A stretch of 64,000 nt of DNA from Sphingomonas sp. AX6 (GTDB taxonomy: Bacteria; Pseudomonadota; Alphaproteobacteria; Sphingomonadales; Sphingomonadaceae), in assembly GCF_902506605.1 (NCBI RefSeq), contig NZ_LR733979.1:321468-385467 (forward strand), in the 5' to 3' direction. Under the pieces are notes generated by a model that saw nothing but the letters and a program-made list of their open reading frames with translations, did no database searches and was not told the origin of the DNA. Positions 44,376-50,662 of this stretch are shown piece by piece (positions within the stretch are counted from its first letter, which is position 1; each line of letters opens with the position of its first letter). The position numbers and the translations under genes are program-made.

Positions 44376-45665
44376 TCAGTCCCCCAACAGGTGCATCCAC
44401 ATCGGCTGGCCCACCAGGCTCGACGACCCACGTAGTTTCTCCAGCGCCTGTGCGACCGAGCGTTCCGGCCCCTCATGCGTCACGATCGCGACCAGCACGC
44501 TGCCATCGGCCATCTGACCGCGCTGCATCAGGCTTTCGATCGATACCCCCGCATCGCGCATCGCGGCGGCGATTTCGGCAAGCACGCCGACCTTGTCCTG
44601 AACGGTGAAGCGCAGATAGGCGCGGCCCCGGCGATCGCCCGTCTCTGCCTGTGCAGGATGCGACAGCGACGCGACGGGCATCGCATAGGCCGGGCCATAT
44701 TCGCCGCGTGCGATATCGATCAGGTCGGCAACCACCGCGCTGGCGGTCGGCCCGTCGCCTGCGCCTGCGCCCTGAAAGAACAGTCTTCCGACGAAATTGC
44801 CCTCGGCCACGACCGCGTTGATCGATCCCGAGACATGCGCCAGCGGATGGTCGATCGGCACCAGATGCGGGTGGACGCGCTGGAACAGCCCGGCCTCGCC
44901 CGCCTCCGCCATGCCGACCAGCCGGATGCGATAGCCGAGCGACGCGGCCTCGGCGATGTCGGCGGCGATGACGTGGCGGACGCCGGTTACGCGCACATCG
45001 CCGAACGCCGGTTGGGTGCCGAAGCAGATTGACGACAGGATCGACAATTTATGCGCGGCATCCACGCCGTCGATGTCGAACCCCGGATCGGCTTCGGCAT
45101 AACCCAGCCGTTGCGCCTCGCCTAACACATCGTCGAAATCGCGTCCTTCTGCCTCCATCTTCGACAGGATGAAATTGCAGGTGCCGTTGAGGATGCCGTA
45201 AACGCGCGAAATCTCGTTGGCGGCCGCCCCTTCGCGAAGGCCCTTGATGACCGGAATGCCGCCCGCGACCGCGGCTTCGAATTTCAGCGGGGCGCTGGCC
45301 TTCTCAGCGGCTTCGGCGAGTTCGAGGCCGTGATGCGCCATCATCGCCTTGTTGGCGGTTACGAAGCCCTTGCCCGCGTCCAATGTCTTGCGCGCGAGTG
45401 CCAACGCGGGACCATCCGATCCGCCGACCAGTTCCACCACGACATCGGCATTGCTCGCGCTCAATTCGGTCGGATCGTCAATCCAGTCGAAGCGCGCGAT
45501 ATCGACGCCGCGGTCCTTGGCACGGTCGCGGGCGGAGACGGCGACGATCTCGATCGGGCGTCCGGCGCGCCGCGCGATGAGCGCGCCATTGGCGTCGATC
45601 AGGCGAATGACGCCCGCGCCCACGGTGCCCAAGCCAGCGATTGCGACGCGCAACGGTTCGGTCAT
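44376..45665 (-). CDS. hom: Homoserine dehydrogenase
   Basis: Hom reduces aspartate semialdehyde to homoserine, the branch point to threonine and methionine. The 429-residue protein has the NAD(P) loop VAIAGLGTVGAGVIRL at the start, the catalytic segment GILNGTCNFIL (about residue 178), and a C-terminal ACT domain (about 350-425; FTVQDKVGVLAEIAAAMRDAGVSIESL), which normally gives threonine feedback control. The ATG at 45665 is chosen over 45692 because MTEPLRVAIAGLG is the family start. Confidence 0.96.
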   Translation of the reverse strand: MTEPLRVAIAGLGTVGAGVIRLIDANGALIARRAGRPIEIVAVSARDRAKDRGVDIARFDWIDDPTELSASNADVVVELVGGSDGPALALARKTLDAGKGFVTANKAMMAHHGLELAEAAEKASAPLKFEAAVAGGIPVIKGLREGAAANEISRVYGILNGTCNFILSKMEAEGRDFDDVLGEAQRLGYAEADPGFDIDGVDAAHKLSILSSICFGTQPAFGDVRVTGVRHVIAADIAEAASLGYRIRLVGMAEAGEAGLFQRVHPHLVPIDHPLAHVSGSINAVVAEGNFVGRLFFQGAGAGDGPTASAVVADLIDIARGEYGPAYAMPVASLSHPAQAETGDRRGRAYLRFTVQDKVGVLAEIAAAMRDAGVSIESLMQRGQMADGSVLVAIVTHEGPERSVAQALEKLRGSSSLVGQPMWMHLLGD

Positions 45666-45729
45666 TTCTGTCCCTCGTTCATCGGGCCGCACGGGGCGTC
45701 CCCTCGCGCTCGCTTCTGCGGCACGGTGG

Positions 45730-45750
45730 ACCCCGGAACAAGTCCGGGGT
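45730..45750. repeat. Single hairpin, ACCCCGGA-TCCGGGGT
   Basis: A perfect 8-bp stem with a 5-base loop between the homoserine dehydrogenase start and the oxygenase stop, followed by GACGAAGG. It equals one half-unit of the CACCCCGG palindrome family and could serve as a terminator for the oxygenase transcript. Confidence 0.6.
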
Positions 45751-45774
45751 GACGAAGGATTTTTTGGGCAGCCG

Positions 45775-46728
45775 TTACTTCTTGATCAACCCGATCTCGA
45801 CCAGCCGCTCGTGCAGATAATCATGCGCGGTGATCGGGGTGTCGTAGCGGTTGGGGTTTTCGTCGGAAATGCACGACGGAAGCGTCTGAATCAGGAAATC
45901 GGGGGCAGGGTGGAGGAAGAACGGCATCGAATAACGCGAATGCCCGCGACGATCGACCGGCGGGTTGACGACGCGGTGGGTGGTCGATGGAAGGACATGG
46001 TTGGTCAGCCGCTGGAGCATGTCACCGACATTGACGACCATCGCGTTCTTTGGCGGCTTGACCGGCAGCCAGCGCCCGTCCTTGTCGAGCAGTTCCAGCC
46101 CGGCTTCCTCGGCACCCAAGAGCAGGGTGATGAGGTTGATGTCCTCATGCGCGCCTGCGCGGACATTGGGGGCGTCTTCGGTCACGGGCGGGTAGTGGAG
46201 CAGGCGCAGGACCGAATTGCCGTCCCTGACGGCGGGGTCGAACCAATGGGGATCGAGGCTCAGATAGCGCGCGATCGCCGACAGCAACTTGTCGCCCGCC
46301 GTATCGAACGCAGCGAACAGTTCGAGAAAGGTGTCGCGGAATCCCTCGGGCTTGTCAGGCCAGATGTTAGGCGACATTTGCGCTTCGAACCGGTGTCCGG
46401 CGGCAAGCTGGCGGCCAATGTGCCAGAATTCCTTCAGGTCGACATGGGTCGCGCCCTTGGCGATCTCGGTCTTGAACGGGGTATAGCCGCGCGCACCGCC
46501 GCCGCCTTCGATGAACAGCGCGCGCTTCTCTTCCTCTGGCAGCGCGAAGAATGCTTCGGTCATCGCCCAGGCACGGTCGATCAGACCCTGGTCGATGCCG
46601 TGATCGGTGACCATCGCGAAACCGAAGCGTTCGAACGAACGACCGAATTCGCGGGCGAAGCCTTCGGGATCGGCGGCCTGATCGGCCAGGCTGACGACAG
46701 GCATTTCTGCCATCGGGGTATCAAGCAT
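45775..46728 (-). CDS. 2-oxoglutarate/Fe(II) oxygenase, isopenicillin-N-synthase-like
   Basis: A 317-residue non-heme iron oxygenase. The DIOX_N region (VVSLADQAADPEGFAREFG; GFAMVTDHGID) is followed by the jelly-roll core with HEDINLITLLLG (Fe-binding His and Asp, about residue 195), a distal His in STTHRVVNPP and the 2OG-anchoring RYSMPFF. Substrate unknown; bacterial relatives act on amino acids, hormones or small peptides. AGGACAG lies before the ATG at 46728, which is chosen over 46752. Confidence 0.9.
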   Translation of the reverse strand: MLDTPMAEMPVVSLADQAADPEGFAREFGRSFERFGFAMVTDHGIDQGLIDRAWAMTEAFFALPEEEKRALFIEGGGGARGYTPFKTEIAKGATHVDLKEFWHIGRQLAAGHRFEAQMSPNIWPDKPEGFRDTFLELFAAFDTAGDKLLSAIARYLSLDPHWFDPAVRDGNSVLRLLHYPPVTEDAPNVRAGAHEDINLITLLLGAEEAGLELLDKDGRWLPVKPPKNAMVVNVGDMLQRLTNHVLPSTTHRVVNPPVDRRGHSRYSMPFFLHPAPDFLIQTLPSCISDENPNRYDTPITAHDYLHERLVEIGLIKK

Positions 46729-46820
46729 GTCACTGTCCTGCGGGTGAGTCATTGCAGGATGAGATAGGCTATCCGGCTGCCCGCGAACAGGGGATGATAT
46801 TAGAACCATCTACCCCAACC

Positions 46821-46917
46821 CCGTTCGTGCTGAGCTTGTCGAAGCACTGTCCTTTCTTGCGTAGCCAAGAAGGACAATGCTTCGATACGCGCCTGCGGCG
46901 CTACTCAGCACGAACGG
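46821..46917. repeat. Intergenic palindrome, CGTTCGTGCTGAG...TGTCCTT family (copy 1)
   Basis: CCGTTCGTGCTGAG and CTCAGCACGAACGG are exact inverse 14-mers at the ends. The interior holds a longer stem, GTCGAAGCACTGTCCTT against AAGGACAATGCTTCGAT with few mismatches. Related copies are at 59746, 4950 (decayed) and 2337. Confidence 0.9.
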
Positions 46918-46942
46918 ATTTTGGGGAGAATGCGGTGCGAGC

Positions 46943-47425
46943 TTAGTTTCCGATCGTGATCGTGCCCTGACTGGCCTCTCCGCCATTATCGCCCAGCGCA
47001 ATGCGGAACGGCTTGCCGCCTTCGGTCTGGCCCGACATGCCGTCGCCGGTGACGCGAATACCAGCGTCTGCCAGAGCGCCGCGATACCAGCTACGCACCA
47101 CATCGGCGGGTGCAGGACTGTCGAACGCGATCTCGACACCACCTTCACCGCCGCGTGCGTTGACCTTCACGTCGCGGACCTTCGATCCGGGATAGAGGTC
47201 GAGCCCGTCGAGTTGCAGGTCCGCCCCATCGAGGGTGAAGGCGGGGAGGTTGATGTCGCCTTTGAACACCGGGGTATCGATCTTCACCGCGCCGTCGGTC
47301 GAGGTCGAAAACACCGTCTTTTCCGCGCCATTCTCTTCAGATTTGATCGAAATGCTGGTGCCGTCGCCATCGCCGCAACCGGCAAGCAGCACCGCGCCCG
47401 CACTCGCCAACAATATCGCCCGCAT
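46943..47425 (-). CDS. Hypothetical lipoprotein
   Basis: A 160-residue protein with a lipoprotein signal (MRAILLASAGAVLLAGC; lipid-carrying Cys at 17) followed by an acidic Ser/Asp-rich spacer and a beta-rich mature domain (DTPVFKGDINLPAFTLDGADLQLDGLDLYPGSKV). It recalls sphingomonad lipoproteins of unknown role, without a named family. AAGGAG 8 bases upstream favours the ATG at 47425; a GTG at 47434 is the alternative. It is divergent from the Bcr/CflA exporter. Confidence 0.8.
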   Translation of the reverse strand: MRAILLASAGAVLLAGCGDGDGTSISIKSEENGAEKTVFSTSTDGAVKIDTPVFKGDINLPAFTLDGADLQLDGLDLYPGSKVRDVKVNARGGEGGVEIAFDSPAPADVVRSWYRGALADAGIRVTGDGMSGQTEGGKPFRIALGDNGGEASQGTITIGN

Positions 47426-47537
47426 GATCCGCACTCCTTACTGTGTCACTGGATCAATACAGTGGGCATGGAAACGCTCGGTTTCAAGCAAATAGGGGCG
47501 TGACGAATGGACGCCACAGGTTCATGGGAACGCTGCA

Positions 47538-48767
47538 ATGCAACAAGCGACCCCCCGACTCAGCGAGAATCAGGCGCCGATTCCCTTCGGCGAATTCGTC
47601 GCGCTGGCTGCCGCGCTGATGGCGCTGACCGCGCTCGGTATCGATTCGATGCTGCCCGCGCTCCCTGCGATCGGCGAGTCGCTCGGCGTCCTGCGCGACA
47701 ATGATCGTCAGTTCGTCATCACCGCGTTTCTCGTCGGTTTTGCCGTTGCTCAGCTGGCGCATGGTCCGCTCGCCGACCGGTTCGGACGCCGCCCCGTACT
47801 AGCGGTCGCGCTGCTCGCGGCGGTCGCGACCAATTTGCTGGCGGCGATCGCAGGTAGTTTCGAATTGCTGCTGGCGGCGCGCTTCGCCTCTGGCATGGCG
47901 GTGGCGGGCGCGCGCGTCGTCACCATCGCGCTGGTCCGCGACTGTTTCTCGGGCCGGGCGATGGCTCGCGTGATGAGCCTGGTGTTCGTGGTGTTCATGG
48001 CGGCCCCGGTGCTCGCCCCCGCGTTCGGCCAGATCGTGCTGCTGTTCGCGCCGTGGCGCTGGATTTTCGTCGGTATCGCGGTCGTCGCGGCCATGATCCT
48101 CGCCTGGTTCTGGCTGCGGATGCCCGAAACGCTGAAGCCCGAGGATCGCCACGAATTGAGCGTTTCGCGCATCTCCAAGGGCTATGCCTTCGTCGCGCGC
48201 GACCGGATGGCGGTCAGCTATACGCTGGCCGCGGCACTCATTTCGGGCGGGCTGTTCGGCTTCATCAATTCAATCCAGCAGATCATGTCCGACATTTTCG
48301 GTCGCCCGGAGTTGCTGACCGTGATCTTCGCGTGCGTCGCAGGCACGATGGCGGTCGCCAATTTCCTCAATTCGCGGATCGTGATGCGGTTCGGCACGCG
48401 GCTGTTATCGCATTCAGCGCTGACCGGGCTGATCGTGATTGCCGGCATCCATCTGGTCGTGTCGTGGATCGGCGGCGAGCATCTGGTGGTGTTTGCCATC
48501 CTCCAGGCGCTGATGATGGCGTGTTTCGGGCTCGCCGCGTCCAATTTCTCGGCGATGGCCATGGAGAATATGGGGCATATCGCGGGCACCGCGTCGAGTG
48601 CGCAGGGCTTTGTCTCCACGCTCGGCGGTGCGGTCATCGGCGCGCTGATCGGCCAGGCGTTCGACGGAACGACGGTGCCGCTATACGGCGGCTTCCTGAT
48701 CTGCGGGCTGATCGCACTGGTCATCGTGTTCATCGGCGAGCGCGGCAAGCTGTTCCGTTCGCACTGA
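47538..48767 (+). CDS. Bcr/CflA family multidrug MFS transporter
   Basis: A 409-residue 12-helix proton antiporter. The TM1 opening FVALAAALMALTALGIDSMLPALPAIGESLG and the helix 2-3 loop LADRFGRRPVLAVAL are those of the Bcr/CflA group (DHA1 family). Substrates of relatives include bicyclomycin and chloramphenicol; none can be assigned here. The gene stands divergent from the lipoprotein. Confidence 0.93.
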   Translation: MQQATPRLSENQAPIPFGEFVALAAALMALTALGIDSMLPALPAIGESLGVLRDNDRQFVITAFLVGFAVAQLAHGPLADRFGRRPVLAVALLAAVATNLLAAIAGSFELLLAARFASGMAVAGARVVTIALVRDCFSGRAMARVMSLVFVVFMAAPVLAPAFGQIVLLFAPWRWIFVGIAVVAAMILAWFWLRMPETLKPEDRHELSVSRISKGYAFVARDRMAVSYTLAAALISGGLFGFINSIQQIMSDIFGRPELLTVIFACVAGTMAVANFLNSRIVMRFGTRLLSHSALTGLIVIAGIHLVVSWIGGEHLVVFAILQALMMACFGLAASNFSAMAMENMGHIAGTASSAQGFVSTLGGAVIGALIGQAFDGTTVPLYGGFLICGLIALVIVFIGERGKLFRSH

Positions 48768-48805
48768 TCCCGCACGCACCGTCCAACCGTTCGTCGCAAG
48801 CGTCG

Positions 48806-48831
48806 GGAACGGAGTCGGCCCGCTCTCCGTT
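48806..48831 (+). promoter_or_regulatory. Candidate EcfG-type general-stress promoter
   Basis: GGAAC (48806-48810) and CGTT (48828-48831) are separated by exactly 17 bases, matching the GGAAC-N16/17-CGTT consensus of the alphaproteobacterial general stress sigma factor EcfG. The predicted transcript would start about 40-50 bases before the small acidic gene. Confidence 0.5.
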
Positions 48832-48883
48832 CGATCGCTACCGAGCGCGGCATTCCGCTGTGCCATCAAGATGGATGAAGCCA

Positions 48884-49111
48884 ATGGGCGGACATCAGGT
48901 AACCGACCAGAATCCCGGCGACGACGGCTATGACGAGGATGGCTATGATGAAAGCCAGCGTGCCGAAATCCTCGAAGTGACACGCGATGGCCGCAGTGAT
49001 GGCACGATTCTCGTCGATCTCGATCCCGATCTGGGGGCCGAAATCGATGAAGACGAAGATGAAGGGACGCTCGACAGCCTTGACGAAGAGGGCGAAGACG
49101 ACGAGCGCTGA
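48884..49111 (+). CDS. Small, highly acidic protein (uncertain)
   Basis: A 75-residue frame, starting MGGHQVTDQNPGDD, rich in Asp/Glu (GYDEDGYDESQRAE; DEDEDEGTLDSLDEEGEDDER) with no membrane segment. The frame ends 4 bases before the MliC lipoprotein start, consistent with an operon, and a candidate EcfG-type promoter precedes it. It has no clear ribosome-binding site (ATG at 48875 is another start). The opposite strand (49117-48866) also has an open frame whose hydrophobicity is the mirror of the acidic codons; lack of a promoter or SD there makes it less likely. Confidence 0.45.
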   Translation: MGGHQVTDQNPGDDGYDEDGYDESQRAEILEVTRDGRSDGTILVDLDPDLGAEIDEDEDEGTLDSLDEEGEDDER

Positions 49112-49115
49112 TCGC

Positions 49116-50000
49116 ATGATGCGAACCGGGGTGACCGGCCTCGCGCTGCTGTTGGCGGCGTGCGGACCGGGAGAGGATACGAACGCGGCGGCCGATGCGG
49201 CCGCGCGGATCGAACAGGGTGAGCGCAGCGATGCGCGACTGGAAGATCCGTTGCCGCCGCCGGAAAACACCGTCGGTGCCGATCCGGCGACCGGAACGGC
49301 GCCGCAACCCGGCGCAACGCCCGACCCCTATCCGATCGCCGAGCCCGAAGCCGAACAGGATGTTGCCGACGCCGTTTCGGTCGCGGAAACCTATTTCAAG
49401 CTGATCGGGGATCGCGAGTATCGCTCCGCCTATAATCTGTGGCGCGACCAGGGTCAGGCGACGGGGATGAGCGCGCGGCAATTCGCCCAGAGTTTCGAAC
49501 GGTATGCGCGTTACTCTGGCGACATCGGCGAACCCGGTCGCGTCGATGCAGGCGCGGGGCAGCGGCATATCGAAATCCCCGTGACCATCGCCGCACGCCT
49601 GCGCGAGGGCAACAAGCCGGTGCGGATGGAGGGGACAATGATCCTGCACCGCACCGCCGCAATCGACGGCACGCTTCAGGTCGATCGGCGCTGGCGCATC
49701 CGCGACACCGATTTCGATCCGCAACCGCCCGAATCCGCCGATCCCGCACCTGCGCAGCCCAATCGCATCCGCGCCGAATATCGATGCGAAGACGACAGTC
49801 GCTACAACGCCAATTTCGACAATGATGCGAATACGGTCGAACTCGCGACCGGGCGCAGGCGGCTGGCGGTGCTCGACCAGCAGCGCAGCGGTTCGGGGAT
49901 CGCCTATGAAGGCGGCGGATACGCCCTGCGCGGGCAGGGGACAGAGGCGTATATCAGCTTCCCCACCGGCAACCGGAAACGCTGTACCACCGACCCCTAA
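49116..50000 (+). CDS. Lipoprotein with C-terminal MliC-type lysozyme inhibitor domain
   Basis: A 294-residue outer-envelope protein. The signal ends in LALLLAAC (lipobox Cys near 16), followed by an acidic/proline linker, an NTF2-like middle domain (about residues 85-210; SVAETYFKLIGDREYRSAYNLWRDQG) and a C-terminal MliC/PliC domain (about 215-294; AEYRCEDDSRYNANFD, AYISFPTGNRKRC). MliC domains block C-type lysozymes through a loop ending in Ser/Lys-like residues. The start may be at 49119. The three-part layout is unusual; most MliC proteins are about 110 residues. Confidence 0.85.
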   Translation: MMRTGVTGLALLLAACGPGEDTNAAADAAARIEQGERSDARLEDPLPPPENTVGADPATGTAPQPGATPDPYPIAEPEAEQDVADAVSVAETYFKLIGDREYRSAYNLWRDQGQATGMSARQFAQSFERYARYSGDIGEPGRVDAGAGQRHIEIPVTIAARLREGNKPVRMEGTMILHRTAAIDGTLQVDRRWRIRDTDFDPQPPESADPAPAQPNRIRAEYRCEDDSRYNANFDNDANTVELATGRRRLAVLDQQRSGSGIAYEGGGYALRGQGTEAYISFPTGNRKRCTTDP

Positions 50001-50016
50001 GGGCTAGCCCCTAAAC

Positions 50017-50094
50017 CCGCTTGTTTCGAGCGAAGTCGAAAAACGTGGTGCGGGCGATTTGGTCACGTTTCTCGACTTCGCTCGAAACGAGCGG
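50017..50094. repeat. Intergenic palindrome, TTTCGAGCGAAGTCGA-AAACG family (copy 3)
   Basis: Arms CCGCTTGTTTCGAGCG... and ...CGCTCGAAACGAGCGG are inverse copies over 29 bases with two mismatches. The copy lies 16 bases past the MliC lipoprotein stop and 41 bases before the thioesterase start. Confidence 0.9.
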
Positions 50095-50135
50095 ATATGT
50101 GGTTGCAACGTGGCGTGTTGTGATACCGAACCGGC

Positions 50136-50528
50136 ATGAGCCGCTATACCCGCACCATCACCGCCACCCCTGAGGACATCGACGAACTCGGCCACGTCAA
50201 CAATGCGGTGTGGGTGAAGTGGATTCAGGATGTCGCGGTCGGCCACTGGGTGGATGTCGCGCCACGCGAACATGCCGATGCCTATATCTGGGTCGTGACC
50301 CGACACGAGATTGACTATCGCGGCAATGTTTCGGCGGGCGAGACGGTGACGGCGGAAACCTGGGTACAGGATCCGCCGCGCGGGGCGCGGTTCGATCGAC
50401 ATATGCGGTTTACCGGGGCCGACGGACGGGTGAAGGTCGAGGCCAAGACCACCTGGGCGATCGTCGACCGCGCGACGGGGCGGATATTGCGCGTGCCGAA
50501 AGAAGTGGCGGAAACGTTTTTGCCCTAA
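50136..50528 (+). CDS. Acyl-CoA thioesterase (4HBT hotdog fold)
   Basis: A 130-residue single hotdog-domain protein. DIDELGHVNNAVWVKWIQD (residues 10-28) carries the catalytic Asp/His-Val-Asn-Asn segment of the YbgC/FadM-type 4-hydroxybenzoyl-CoA thioesterases; the rest (VTRHEIDYRGNVSAGETVTAETWV) fits the beta sheet. It hydrolyses acyl-CoA esters in the cytoplasm; chain length cannot be read. The stop is overlapped by the next palindrome. Confidence 0.92.
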   Translation: MSRYTRTITATPEDIDELGHVNNAVWVKWIQDVAVGHWVDVAPREHADAYIWVVTRHEIDYRGNVSAGETVTAETWVQDPPRGARFDRHMRFTGADGRVKVEAKTTWAIVDRATGRILRVPKEVAETFLP

Positions 50529-50659
50529 ATCCTCCCCATTTATGGGGAGGGGGACCGCTCGAAGAGCGGTGGTGGGGGTTGGCCATAAGCGCTGTGCTGC
50601 GTGGCGCACCCCCTCCGTCAGCGCTGCGCGCTGCCACCTCCCCACAATGTGGGGAGGAT
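50529..50659. repeat. Intergenic palindrome, CCTCCCC family (copy 2)
   Basis: Left hairpin CCTCCCC-attta-TGGGGAGG and right hairpin CCTCCCCAC-aat-GTGGGGAGG are arranged as inverse ends, with a CCGCTC-GAAG-AGCGG stem and the shared CCTCCGTCAGC-CTGCG-GCTGCCACC block inside. It fills the gap between thioesterase and ppc. Confidence 0.88.
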
Positions 50660-50662
50660 CTT

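Noticed and set aside
47447-47464. CACTG-N8-CAGTG dyad between the lipoprotein and the Bcr/CflA exporter
   Set aside because: Five-base arms are too short to support an operator call without conservation data.
48866-49117. Minus-strand hydrophobic small protein
   Set aside because: No promoter or ribosome-binding site; it is the mirror of acidic codons. Kept as an alternative in the finding only.
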